Shown: positions 1-9,799 of the stretch, one piece after another
Layout of the letters: every line of letters starts with the position of its first letter
How positions within the stretch are numbered: position 1 is the stretch's first letter
Assembly: GCF_000698595.1 (NCBI RefSeq)
Contig: NZ_JFHC01000018.1
Span: 1-64,000 of the forward strand
Length of the DNA: 64,000 nt
Reading direction: 5' to 3'
DNA from: Caballeronia glathei
Lineage (GTDB): Bacteria; Pseudomonadota; Gammaproteobacteria; Burkholderiales; Burkholderiaceae
Program-made: the position numbers and the translations under genes
The notes under the pieces: model-generated
Database searches by the model: none
Seen by the model: the letters and a program-made list of their open reading frames with translations, nothing else
Told to the model about the DNA's origin: nothing

Positions 1-560
1 TGGCCCGACCGTGGGAGTGTCGCCCTCATGACGTCACCGCGCTTGGTACGCGGACCCACTGCGTAGTCGCGCCGTTAAAACAAGTGGTAAGGCAGTCATA
101 CCTCCATCCTCGCTACGCTCGGACGCAAGGTTTGCTGCAACCGATCGCTTCGCTTCCTGTTTGCTACGCGTACCCGAGACACTTCGCCTCGCGATGAACT
201 TACCGTACCACCTGATTCACCCTTCGTCGGGCACGCAGTGCCCAGACGGATGAATGACTGCCTTACCACTTCGTTGAGCGGCGCGACGACGCAGTGGGTC
301 CGCGTACCTATCCGCTCAACATACAGAGATGGACACTCCTACGGTCGGGCCACTCTGCAACACTCAAACGTGGTCACGTCCTAACACCGCTGACCTAATA
401 GCTGCTTTCTTTGGTCACTTTCTTTGCAGCAGCAAAGAAAGTGACTGCCGCCCCGCACAGGGGCCAAGCTAATAAACCAATAACAATGCAAGTTTCATAG
501 GAGCGCAGGCGCATCAGACGGTTCAACAAACACCAGCCCCAAGCGCGAGCGGCAATGCAA
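1..560. repeat. Long interspersed repeat, copy 1 (left part cut by window edge)
   Basis: This stretch holds no convincing gene. It is a composite element with two arms in inverted orientation (about 1-95 and 241-555) around a core rich in short phrases such as CTCGGACGCAAGG. Positions 241-312 are identical over 72 bases to 17380-17451 in copy 2. The right arm contains two tight hairpins: CTTTCTTTGC/GCAAAGAAAG around 420-440, and a GCCCC/GGGGC stem just after it. A 70-codon minus-strand open frame through the arm ends in the same residues as a frame in copy 2, so it is a by-product of the repeat. Function and mobility are unknown; no transposase is visible. Confidence 0.8.
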
Positions 561-567
561 TACACCA

Positions 568-2261
568 CTAAACAAGCTCGGCAACGGTGCAATATCGCGC
601 GCCCCACCCAATAGCCAGCGCTGCACAGCGCCCCACCTTGACGCGAGCGTCATCAAAATCCACCACGACGATATGATCCGCGTCGAACGGCCGCGATGCC
701 GCCTCCCCGCTGCGTCCGTCCGTGAGCAGCCAGAGCCAGCGCTCCTGCGCGGGCCTGCGCCGCGCCGCCCTCGCGAGCACGTTCTCCGCAGTACGCACGC
801 CGAGCGCGAGCGGCGTGCCGCCTCCGCCGCCAATCGGTTCGACCCAGCGCGCGTTCCACCAGTGTGCTGCACCCGGCTGTCGCCGCACATGCGCCTCGCC
901 ACCGCCGAAACACACCAGCGCAACCTCCGAACGGTCACGATAGGCGCGGTCGAACAGCGCAACCAGCAACCCCTTCGCCGTGGCAAGCCGCTCGCCGGCA
1001 AGCATCGACCCCGAGCAGTCCAGCACGAAGCAATGCAGCGCAACACCCTCCCCACGCTTGCGGCGAAACCGCAAATGCGCCACGTCGAGACGCGCATGGC
1101 GCTTCGCACGCAACGTCCCCGGCCAGTCGACGGAACGGCTCTCGCTTCCCTCGCGCGCCCCCGTACGTCCGGCCGACCACTGTTCGAGCCATCGAAGGCG
1201 GCCCGCCTCGGCATTCGCCTCGGGCCTTCGATGGCTCAGGATTTTTTTGGCTGGAGCGGCCTCACGTTCTTGACCGCCGCCGTCCCGACGGGCTCCGGCG
1301 GAAGATAGCCCCAGTCGGAATCGTTGGCTTCCTGCGGCGACGGCCGCGCCCTGTCCTGCTGCGTCGCGTGCGTCGCGGGCGCCCCGCGTGACGAATACTG
1401 CGCGTCCTGCTCGCGCCGCCGATGCTTCAGCACCGCGTCGGCGACGCGCTCCACATGCGCCACGTCCACCGCCCTCGCCGCATCGAATGCCGCAAGCGCA
1501 CGCGCCGCGCGCAGCATCACGAGATCCGCGCGCAATCCGTCCACGTGCGCCGCGATGCACAGTTCGCTCACGCGCGCATGCACGGCGTCGTCGAATTCGA
1601 GGTGCGCCAGCGCGCCGCGCGCTTCGTGGATGCGCCGCGCGAGCGCCGCCTGCGCGCCCGCATGCCGTTCGCGAAACGCCTGCGGATCAGCGTCGAAGGC
1701 AAGGCGTGCCTTCACGATCTTCTGGCGCGCGCCCGCATCGAAGCAATTGTCGAGCTCGACCGCGAGCCCGAAGCGGTCGAGCAGTTGCGGACGCAGTTCG
1801 CCCTCTTCGGGATTCATCGTGCCGATCAGCACGAAGCGCGCCTCGTGCCGGTGCGAAATGCCGTCGCGCTCGACGATGTTCACGCCGCTCGCGGCAACGT
1901 CGAGCAACTGATCGACGAGCGGATTGGGCAGGAGATTCACCTCGTCCACGTAGAGCACGCCGCGATGCGCCTTTGCGATCAGGCCCGGAGAAAACTTCAC
2001 GCCGCCGTCGCGCAGCGCGCTTTCGATATCGAGCGTGCCGATCAGCTGCTCCTCGCTCGCGCCGAGCGGCAGCGTGACGAGGTGCCCTTCGGGCAGCAGC
2101 TCGGCCAGCGCGCGCGCGGCGGTCGATTTGGCCGTGCCGCGCGGACCCGACACGAGCACGCCGCCAAGCGCGGGATCGACTGCCGCGAGCAGCAGCGCCT
2201 GCTGCAGCGGCGCCTGGCCGATGAGCGCGGTGAACGGAAACGTGGGGAATACAGGAGACAT
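568..2261 (-). CDS. chlD: Cobaltochelatase medium subunit (ChlD-like), read by -1 frameshift from the ChlI frame
   Basis: This is the predicted full product of about 564 aa. It joins the AAA+ domain encoded from the ATG at 2261 to a von Willebrand A domain encoded in the -1 frame that ends at 568. The A-domain part has a MIDAS motif, DCSGSM, then GGTPLA and a TDGRS segment, as in ChlD and CobT proteins. The second frame has no ATG between the frame switch and the MIDAS; only TTG or GTG codons are available, so independent initiation looks poor. The switch point is a run of seven A (1242-1248) followed by a strong hairpin. With CobN and the short ChlI form it would make the three-subunit enzyme that inserts cobalt into hydrogenobyrinate diamide. 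Frameshifted chlD genes that supply both smaller subunits have been reported in cobalamin producers. The alternative is a real or sequencing frameshift in a once-continuous gene. Confidence 0.75.
1186..1248 (-). promoter_or_regulatory. Programmed -1 frameshift signal: A7 slippery site plus hairpin
   Basis: On the minus strand the ChlI frame reads CCA AAA AAA TCC TGA, so A AAA AAA sits in the exact phase of a -1 slippery heptamer (1248 down to 1242). Four bases later begins a perfect 14-bp inverted repeat, GAGCCATCGAAGGC at 1237-1224 pairing with GCCTTCGATGGCTC at 1199-1186, with a GC-rich interior. The zero-frame stop TGA (1238-1236) overlaps the base of the stem. A -1 slip moves the ribosome into the von Willebrand A frame. 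The 4-base spacer is slightly shorter than usual for -1 sites, but the stem base can open. Confidence 0.8.
1236..2261 (-). CDS. chlI: Cobaltochelatase small subunit, ChlI-like AAA+ ATPase
   Basis: The 341-aa zero-frame product is an AAA+ ATPase of the ChlI/BchI/MoxR type. It has a Walker A GPRGTAKST at residues 39-47, a Walker B GVLYVDEVNLL at about 101-111 and the NPEEG/LLDRFG segment that serves as sensor 1 and arginine finger in this family. The ATG at 2261 is preferred over the longer frame (2408) because the protein begins at the conserved FPFTALIGQ start, and because it lies 10 bases after the cobN stop. It would supply the ATP-driven ring that remodels CobN during cobalt insertion. The last sense codons, AAA AAA TCC, overlap the frameshift signal, so the same message should also give the longer ChlD form. 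Confidence 0.88.
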   Translation of the reverse strand: MSPVFPTFPFTALIGQAPLQQALLLAAVDPALGGVLVSGPRGTAKSTAARALAELLPEGHLVTLPLGASEEQLIGTLDIESALRDGGVKFSPGLIAKAHRGVLYVDEVNLLPNPLVDQLLDVAASGVNIVERDGISHRHEARFVLIGTMNPEEGELRPQLLDRFGLAVELDNCFDAGARQKIVKARLAFDADPQAFRERHAGAQAALARRIHEARGALAHLEFDDAVHARVSELCIAAHVDGLRADLVMLRAARALAAFDAARAVDVAHVERVADAVLKHRRREQDAQYSSRGAPATHATQQDRARPSPQEANDSDWGYLPPEPVGTAAVKNVRPLQPKKS

Positions 2262-2271
2262 GGCGGATAGA

Positions 2272-5200
2272 TCAGGTTCGTTGGTCTTCGAGTTGCTGTT
2301 CGGCGGCAAGCAGATGATGTTCGACTTGCGCCCGATAGTCGCCCGGCTCCTGCCACAAGCCGCGCTGCATCGCTTCGACGAGCCGCTCGCAGATCGAATG
2401 CAGCGCATGCGGATTGTGGCGCTGCATGAAGGCGCGGGTATCGGCGTCGTTCACGTAGGCATCGGTGACGAGCGCATATTGATGATCCGACACGACGCGC
2501 GCCGTCGCATCGTAACCAAAGAGGTAATCGACCGTCGCGGCCAGCTCGGACGCTCCCTTGTAGCCGTGCCGCTTCACGCCGTCGATCCATTTCGGATTCA
2601 CCACGCGCGAGCGGATCACGCGCGCGATCTCCTCGTTGAGCGTGCGAATGCGCGGCGCCGCGGGATTGCTGTGATCGGCGTTGTAGGCGCGCGGCTGCCC
2701 GCCCGACAGATGCCGCACCGCCGCGACCATGCCGCCCTGGAACTGGTGATAGTCGTTGGAATCGAGCAGGTCGTGCTCGCGGTTGTCCTGGTTCTGCACG
2801 ACGACGTCGATGCCCGCAAGACGCTCGCCGAAGACCTCGCGCGCATCGATGCCGTCGCCGCCCTGCGAATAGGCGTAGCCGCCCGTGCTCTGATATGCGC
2901 GCGAGAGGTCGGCGTCGTCCTGCCATTGCTTCGCGTCGATGAGTTCCTGCAGGCCCGCGCCGTACGCGCCCGGCTTCGTGCTGAAAACACGCCAGCCCGC
3001 GCGCCGCCGCGCCTCCTTCGCATCGAGCCCGCGCACGATGTGCGCATCGCGCTCACGCAGGATGCGCGCGCGGATCGGGTTCAGGTCCTCGGGTTCGTCG
3101 TCGAGTTCGGCGACGGCCTGCACGGCGGCATCGAAGAGATGCATGAGGTTCGCGAAGGCATCGCGGAAGAAGCCCGACACGCGCAGCGTCACGTCGATGC
3201 GCGGACGGTTGAAGATCGTGACCGGCAGGATCTCGAAATCGGTCACGCGATGGCTGCCCGCCGCCCACTTCGGGCGCACGCCCATCAGCGCGAGGGCCTG
3301 CGCGATGTCGTCGCCGCCGGTGCGCATCGTGGCCGTGCCCCACACCGACAGGCCCACGGCGCGCGGATAGTCGCCATGATCCTGAAGATGGCGCTCGACC
3401 AGCAGGTTGGCCGACTTGAGGCCGATCGCCCAGGCAGCCTGCGTGGGCAGCGCGCGCGTGTCGACGGAATAGAAGTTGCGCCCGGTGGGCAGCACGTCGG
3501 GCCGCCCGCGCGACGGCGATCCGCTCGGGCCCGGCGGCACGAAGCGCCCTTCCAGGCCGCGCCGAAGCTGCGTGAGTTCTTCCGGACCGCAGGCGTCGAG
3601 ACGTGCGAGCAGATCGCCGCAGAGGCGCTCGAGCACCGGCGCGGCCGCGGGCCACGCGTTCGCGTCGTGCGACTGGAGCAGTGCGGCCGCGAGCAGTTCC
3701 AGCCGCTCGCGCGTGTCGCCATGATGGCGCCACGGCGCATCCGATACATCCTGCAGCGCGGCCGGACGCGGACCGGCCCACGGTGCGGCCCAGTCCGAAT
3801 CGAGCGGATCGAACGCGTCACCGAGTTGCAGATCGCGGGCGAGCGCGGTGATGAGGCTCGCGTTCGCCCCGCGCGCATCGCCGACCGGAAAGCGGCCGAG
3901 CGCAAGCAGCGTGTCGCGCCGCTGCACGCCCTGCGGCGACGTGCCGAACGTATGCAGGCCGTCGCGGATCTGCGCTTCTTTCAGCTCGCACAGATAGGCG
4001 TCGGCGCGTGTGAGGAGCGCGTCCTCGCTGCCGGCGTCCTTCGGCGCGGCGACGCCCAGTTCCTCGTGCAGCCGGTGCTCGACGATGCCCGCAAGGATTG
4101 TCTTGCGCAGGAGCTTCGCGCGGCGCGGATCGACCATCAGCGCCTCGTAGTATTCGTCGACCTGCCGCTCCAGGTCCTGCAGCGGGCCGTAGTTCTCGGC
4201 GCGCGTGAGGGGCGGCATCAGGTGGTCGATGATCACCGCCTGCGCGCGCCGCTTCGCCTGGCTGCCCTCGCCCGGATCGTTGACGATGAACGGATACAGG
4301 TGCGGCATGGGCCCGAGTGTCATGTCGGGCCAGCAGGAATCGGAGAGCGCGACGCTCTTGCCCGGCAGCCATTCGAGATTGCCGTGCTTGCCGACATGAA
4401 CGATCGCATCGGCGCCAAAGCGCAGGCGCAGCCAGAAGTAGAACGCGAGATACGAATGCGGCGGCACCAGTTCCGCGTCGTGATAGCTCGCATAGTCGCC
4501 GCGCTCGCGCGAGCGCGCCGGCTGAATGCCGACGAACACCTCGCCGCTGCGCCAGCCCGCGATCATGAAGCGCCCGCGCCGAACCGTGGGATCGAGTTCG
4601 GGCGGTCCCCAGCGCGCGTCGAGTTCCTGCTGCGCGCGCGCGGGCAGCTTGCGGAAGGCGTCGAGGTAATCGTCGAGTGCGAGACTTTGCAGCGCGGGGC
4701 GCAGGTCGCGCACGACCGGGTCGTTCGTCACGCCCGCGGTCAGCGCCTGCATCAGCGCGTCGCCGTCGGCGGGCACGCTGTCGACGCGATAGCCCTCGCG
4801 CTTCATCATCGACAGAATGTTGACCACCGATGCGGGCGTATCCAGTCCCACGCCGTTGCCGATGCGCCCTTCGCTCATCGGATAGTTCGCGAGGATCAGC
4901 GCAACGCGCTTCCCCGCGTTGCCGGCGGATCGCAGGCGGCACCAGCGCCGGCTCAGTTCAGCAACGAAGCGCACGCGCTCGTCATCGGGCCGATAGCGCA
5001 CGACATCGACCTGCGTGTGCTCGCAGCGATACGCGAGGCCCTTGAAGCTGACCGCGCGCGTGATGATGCGGCCGTCCACTTCGGGCAGCGCCACATGCAT
5101 CGCGACGTCGCGCGAATTCAGGCCGTGGTTGTCCTTCTCCCAGTCCTCGCGGTTGCCGCCGCTCAGGATGACCTGCAGCACGGGCGCGTCGCCCGCGAGC

Positions 5201-6045
5201 TCGAACGGCGCGGGATCGTCGATCACGCCGGCCGCGAACGCGGTCGTGTTGAGCACAAGCGAGACCGCATGGTCCGCGCACAGCTGCTGCACGACTTCGC
5301 GGCTCACGGCGTCCTTGAGCGACGACATCGCGACCGGCAGCGGATTGAGCCCCTCTTCCTCGAGCGCATCGATGAGCGCGTCGAACACCGCGGTATTGCC
5401 CGACTGCAGGTGCGCGCGATAGAACAGGATCGCGACGACGGGCGCCCCCTCCTTCCAGCGCGAGCGCCAGTCGTCGATGGTCGCGACTTCGCGCGCCGGA
5501 TGATAGAGCGCGACAGCGGGCAGCGGACTCGGCGCGCGCGCCTCGCGTCCCCAGCCGAACGCGTGATGGGCGATGCACCGCAGGAATTCCTCGGCGTTCT
5601 GCGCGCCGCCTTCACGCAGGTAGCGCCACAGTTCGTGGCAGAGCGCCGGGTCCGCCGTGCTCTTTGCGATGAGGTTCGGGTCTTCCTGCAGGTCGCCGGA
5701 AAACATCACGAGCGTCTGCTTCCCGCGCCGCGCGAGCGCCACGATCTGCTCGATGCCGTAAGGCCAGTACGACTCGCCGCCGAGATGATCGACGATCACG
5801 ACGCGCGCGTGGCGCAGCACGTCATCGACATAGAAGTCCACCGACGCCGGCTGCCGCAGAAACGACTGGTTCGCGAGCCGCACCGCCGGAAAGCCTGCTT
5901 CGAGCCTCGGGTACACGCTCGCGAGCAGCGAAAGCGTCGTGTCGGCGGAACTCAGCACGACGATCGGCGCGGGCGTCTGCTCGATGCGCATGACGCCCGC
6001 CGCGTCGTCGACGAAGCCACCGGGCGTCGTGCGCAGAAGATGCAT
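2272..6045 (-). CDS. cobN: Cobaltochelatase large subunit CobN
   Basis: This 1257-aa protein is the large, porphyrinoid-binding subunit of aerobic cobaltochelatase, which inserts Co2+ into hydrogenobyrinic acid a,c-diamide in the cytoplasm. Family-typical segments are visible, including SGDLQEDPNL, YRAHLQSGN, ILANYPMSEGRIGNGVGLDTPAS, HVGKHGNLEWLPGK and the C-terminal QGGMVAAVRHLSGG and HPKWIDG-like stretches. Length matches the family (about 1250 aa). The gene follows cobW by 4 bases and precedes the chelatase gene by 10 bases, so the three form one transcript under the riboswitch at 7258-7496. The ATG at 6045 is used. A long open frame on the opposite strand is only a GC-codon shadow. Confidence 0.95.
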   Translation of the reverse strand: MHLLRTTPGGFVDDAAGVMRIEQTPAPIVVLSSADTTLSLLASVYPRLEAGFPAVRLANQSFLRQPASVDFYVDDVLRHARVVIVDHLGGESYWPYGIEQIVALARRGKQTLVMFSGDLQEDPNLIAKSTADPALCHELWRYLREGGAQNAEEFLRCIAHHAFGWGREARAPSPLPAVALYHPAREVATIDDWRSRWKEGAPVVAILFYRAHLQSGNTAVFDALIDALEEEGLNPLPVAMSSLKDAVSREVVQQLCADHAVSLVLNTTAFAAGVIDDPAPFELAGDAPVLQVILSGGNREDWEKDNHGLNSRDVAMHVALPEVDGRIITRAVSFKGLAYRCEHTQVDVVRYRPDDERVRFVAELSRRWCRLRSAGNAGKRVALILANYPMSEGRIGNGVGLDTPASVVNILSMMKREGYRVDSVPADGDALMQALTAGVTNDPVVRDLRPALQSLALDDYLDAFRKLPARAQQELDARWGPPELDPTVRRGRFMIAGWRSGEVFVGIQPARSRERGDYASYHDAELVPPHSYLAFYFWLRLRFGADAIVHVGKHGNLEWLPGKSVALSDSCWPDMTLGPMPHLYPFIVNDPGEGSQAKRRAQAVIIDHLMPPLTRAENYGPLQDLERQVDEYYEALMVDPRRAKLLRKTILAGIVEHRLHEELGVAAPKDAGSEDALLTRADAYLCELKEAQIRDGLHTFGTSPQGVQRRDTLLALGRFPVGDARGANASLITALARDLQLGDAFDPLDSDWAAPWAGPRPAALQDVSDAPWRHHGDTRERLELLAAALLQSHDANAWPAAAPVLERLCGDLLARLDACGPEELTQLRRGLEGRFVPPGPSGSPSRGRPDVLPTGRNFYSVDTRALPTQAAWAIGLKSANLLVERHLQDHGDYPRAVGLSVWGTATMRTGGDDIAQALALMGVRPKWAAGSHRVTDFEILPVTIFNRPRIDVTLRVSGFFRDAFANLMHLFDAAVQAVAELDDEPEDLNPIRARILRERDAHIVRGLDAKEARRRAGWRVFSTKPGAYGAGLQELIDAKQWQDDADLSRAYQSTGGYAYSQGGDGIDAREVFGERLAGIDVVVQNQDNREHDLLDSNDYHQFQGGMVAAVRHLSGGQPRAYNADHSNPAAPRIRTLNEEIARVIRSRVVNPKWIDGVKRHGYKGASELAATVDYLFGYDATARVVSDHQYALVTDAYVNDADTRAFMQRHNPHALHSICERLVEAMQRGLWQEPGDYRAQVEHHLLAAEQQLEDQRT

Positions 6046-6049
6046 GGCG

Positions 6050-7138
<1,089 letters not shown>

Positions 7139-7257
7139 CGTTGCTCCGTGTGGTGTTGCCTGCTTTCGCCGATGCATGTGACGGGCGTCGCGCGCAATCC
7201 GGAAAGCGTATGAAGTCATGATCGCGCGCCGCATCCCCGCGACGGCGATCCCTCGAT

Positions 7258-7496
7258 AGTCTGGCCGGTATCCGGGCTGACGAAAACGCCGCTTCACCTT
7301 CCCGCGCGCATGATGCGGCGCAGTGGAGCAATGCCCGTGCGCGTCGCACAGACACCGAAGCCGGCTTTGCCGCTCATTCGAGCGGCCTTCGCTTACCGTT
7401 GCGGGGGCAGCGCAGGTTGGCGGCGGCCCGGTCGGACCGGCCGCTTCCTGCTTCCCGTTTAACTGCGCACGGGAGACGACCGTGCGCGGGCACCAA
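7258..7496 (-). promoter_or_regulatory. Cobalamin riboswitch upstream of cobW
   Basis: Read on the minus strand, the stretch contains the ordered landmarks of an adenosylcobalamin riboswitch: GGTGCCCGCG near the 5' end, AACGGGAAGC, the B12-box-like CTGCCCCCGCAACGGTAAGC, a long middle arm, GCGGGAAGGTGAAG and, near 7261-7283, CAGCCCGGATACCGGCC. It lies about 120 bases before cobW. By family precedent, B12 binding would repress the cobW-cobN-chelatase operon. Confidence 0.92.
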
Positions 7497-7596
7497 AACT
7501 GCGAGCAAGTCTAGGCCGCGCCCGCACGAGCGTCAAGGAACGGCGCGCCTTGCCGGGCAACTTCGGGCGCCTGTCCTGTGATATCGTTGGCGCGCG

Positions 7597-7803
7597 TCTG
7601 GTGCTCGCGCACGCGCTTGTCCGAGCGTGCGCAGTCAAACGGGAAACAGGGAGCACGACAGTGCCAACCTGTGCTGTCCCCGCAACGGTACGCGACCGGC
7701 GGCTTTCCACGAAAGCCGCGCATTTCGTTCAGGGCCACTGCGCGGCGGGATCGGCGGGAAGGCGGACGCGGTGGGGTCGCAAGCCCGGATACCGGCCAGC
7801 GCA
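7597..7803 (+). promoter_or_regulatory. Cobalamin riboswitch upstream of cobA
   Basis: The plus strand carries the same landmarks as its divergent partner: GGTGCTCGCGCACGC, AAACGGGAAACAGGG, CTGTCCCCGCAACGGTACGC, GCCACTGCGCGG, GGCGGGAAGGCGGACGCGG and finally CAAGCCCGGATACCGGCCAG. Only about 100 bases separate the 5' ends of the two riboswitches, so both promoters must lie in that short gap. It should control the cobA-cobE-cobO-cobB transcript. About 200 bases of leader follow before the cobA start. Confidence 0.92.
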
Positions 7804-8021
7804 AGTGGCGAGCCGCGCGTGCGCTTCATGCCGGTTTCGCCGAACGCCGCGTTCTGCGAGGGACGGTTTCGCGGCGCCGCGCATCAAGCATGCGCATCAC
7901 ATTCGCATCACATGAATCCAATCATCCGGCGCGCTCGCCAGGCCTCTCCCGCCCGCGGGAGCGCCGCTCGCATCCGCTCTCCCGCCCGCGCGCACGTGTG
8001 CGGACCATGCGGAGCGCCCGC

Positions 8022-8789
8022 ATGAGCGCGCAGCCGCAGGTCCACCTGATCGGCGCGGGCCCGGGCGACGTCGAGCTGATGACGCTCAAGGCCGTGCGCA
8101 TCCTGTCGGAGGCGGACGTCGTGCTCGTCGACGACCTCGTCAATCCGGACGTGCTCAAGTTCGCGCGCAGCGACGCGCTCATCACCTATGTCGGCAAGCG
8201 CGGCGGCCAGCCGTCGACACCGCAGCCCGTCATCTTCGAACTCATGCTCGCGCACGTGCAGGCGGGGCGGCGCGTCGTGCGGCTAAAGGGCGGCGATCCG
8301 TTCGTGTTCGGGCGCGGCGGCGAGGAAGTGCAGGCGCTCAACGCGGAAGGCATTGCCGTCGGCGTGGTGAGCGGCATCACGGCGGGTATCGCGGCGCCGG
8401 CGGCGGTGGGCATTCCCGTCACACACCGCGACCATGCGATGGGCGTGGTGTTCGTCACCGGCCACGGCGCGAGCTGCGACACGGGCAACCGCGAGCCGGA
8501 CTGGGCAGCGCTCGTCGCCACCAACATGACGATCGTCGTGTACATGGGCATGCGGCGGCTCGCCGCGATCGTCGCGGCGCTTCTCGCCGCCGGACTCGAT
8601 CCAGAGACGCCCGCCGCCGCCATCGAAGCCGCGACACGCCCCGGCGAGCGGCATCTGCGCGCGCCGCTCGCCCGCTTGCCGGACGCTGTGAAGGCCGCGT
8701 CGCTCGGCGCGCCCGCGATCGTCGTGATCGGCTCGGTCGCGGCGCTCGGCGTGGCGAGTTCTCTCGATTTCGCCTTCGGCGCGCCATGA
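8022..8789 (+). CDS. cobA: Uroporphyrinogen-III C-methyltransferase
   Basis: This 255-aa SAM-dependent methylase adds methyl groups at C2 and C7 of uroporphyrinogen III to give precorrin-2, the branch point to cobalamin and siroheme. The family landmarks are the N-terminal GAGPGDVELMTLKA, DDLVNPDVL, VRLKGGDPFVFGRGGEE and the VTHRDHA and TGH segments. The length matches stand-alone CobA, with no CysG oxidase/chelatase half. The ATG at 8022 starts close to the conserved core; an in-frame ATG at 8007 would add five residues. The stop overlaps the next start (ATGA). Confidence 0.94.
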   Translation: MSAQPQVHLIGAGPGDVELMTLKAVRILSEADVVLVDDLVNPDVLKFARSDALITYVGKRGGQPSTPQPVIFELMLAHVQAGRRVVRLKGGDPFVFGRGGEEVQALNAEGIAVGVVSGITAGIAAPAAVGIPVTHRDHAMGVVFVTGHGASCDTGNREPDWAALVATNMTIVVYMGMRRLAAIVAALLAAGLDPETPAAAIEAATRPGERHLRAPLARLPDAVKAASLGAPAIVVIGSVAALGVASSLDFAFGAP

Positions 8790-9196
8790 CGGCGGCGTCC
8801 TTCGAGCCGTTGACGCTCGGCATCGGCTGCCGGCGCGGCGTGAGCGTCGAGGCGATCGAGGCCGCCGTGCGCGCCGCGCTCGGCACGCGCGCGCTCGCTC
8901 ACGTGCGCGCGGTCGCCAGCATCGACAGCAAGTCGGACGAAGCGGCGCTCGCCGGCTTCTGCGCGCGCCACGGCCTGCCGCTTCAGTTCTACTCCGCCGC
9001 GCGCATCGCGGATGTCGCCGCCCCGCGCGACGGGCCCGTGCAGCGGCATCTCGGCGTCGGCGCGGTGTGCGAGCCGTGCGCGCTCCTCGCGTCGCATGAC
9101 GGGCGCATCGTCGTGCCGAAGACGGTCGCGGGCGACGTGACCGTCGCTATCGCCGCCGACCGCCCTCCTTATTCAACCCCGACGGACCACGCATGA
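8786..9196 (+). CDS. cobE: CobE / CbiG C-terminal-domain protein
   Basis: This 136-aa protein resembles the C-terminal domain of CbiG, known as CobE when free-standing. Visible features are the opening LGIGCRRGVSVEAIEAAV, the IDSKSDEAALAGFC stretch and the late VGAVCEPCALLAS. CobE is needed for B12 synthesis in the aerobic pathway, but its exact reaction is unclear. The gene overlaps cobA and cobO by four bases at each end, so translation is probably coupled. Confidence 0.88.
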   Translation: MTAASFEPLTLGIGCRRGVSVEAIEAAVRAALGTRALAHVRAVASIDSKSDEAALAGFCARHGLPLQFYSAARIADVAAPRDGPVQRHLGVGAVCEPCALLASHDGRIVVPKTVAGDVTVAIAADRPPYSTPTDHA

Positions 9197-9795
9197 AAAC
9201 CGATCCCGAATCCCATCTGCGCATGACGCAGCGACGCAAGGAAGGCCACGAGAAAAAGCAGGCCGCGGCCGATCACGAAAAGGGCCTCCTGATCGTCAAC
9301 ACCGGCAACGGCAAGGGCAAGACGACAGCCGCCTTCGGCATGGCCGTGCGCGTGCTCGGGCACGGCATGAAGCTCGGCGTCGTGCAGTTCATCAAGGGCG
9401 CGCTGCATACGTCCGAGCGCGATTTCCTGGGCGCGGTCGCCAACTGCGACTTCATCACGATGGGCGACGGCTACACCTGGAACACGCAGAACCGCGAGGC
9501 CGATATCGCCACCGCGCGCAAGGGCTGGGACGCGGCGCGCAGGATGATCGAAAGCGGCGAGTACCAGATGGTCGTGCTCGACGAACTGAACACCGTGCTC
9601 AAGTACGAGTATCTGCCGCTCGACGAAGTGCTCGCCGTGCTGAACGCGCGGCCCGCGTCGCTGCACGTGGTCGTGACCGGGCGCCACGCGCCCGATGCGC
9701 TGATCGAAGCCGCCGACCTCGTCACCGAGATGCGGCTCGTGAAACACCCGTATCGCGAGCAGGGCGTGAAGGCGCAGCGCGGCGTCGAGTTCTGA
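9193..9795 (+). CDS. cobO: Cob(I)yrinic acid a,c-diamide adenosyltransferase CobO/BtuR
   Basis: This 200-aa enzyme transfers the 5'-deoxyadenosyl group of ATP to cobalt(I) corrinoid, giving the coenzyme form. The P-loop NTGNGKGKTTAAFG (residues 36-49), VVQFIKG, WNTQN and VVLDELNTVLKYEYL are typical of the CobA/CobO/BtuR family, and a basic N-terminal tail is also usual. The start overlaps the cobE stop (ATGA), and cobB begins 4 bases after the stop, showing a tight operon. Its product feeds the class II ribonucleotide reductase encoded later in this window. Confidence 0.95.
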   Translation: MKTDPESHLRMTQRRKEGHEKKQAAADHEKGLLIVNTGNGKGKTTAAFGMAVRVLGHGMKLGVVQFIKGALHTSERDFLGAVANCDFITMGDGYTWNTQNREADIATARKGWDAARRMIESGEYQMVVLDELNTVLKYEYLPLDEVLAVLNARPASLHVVVTGRHAPDALIEAADLVTEMRLVKHPYREQGVKAQRGVEF

Positions 9796-9799
9796 GCCG

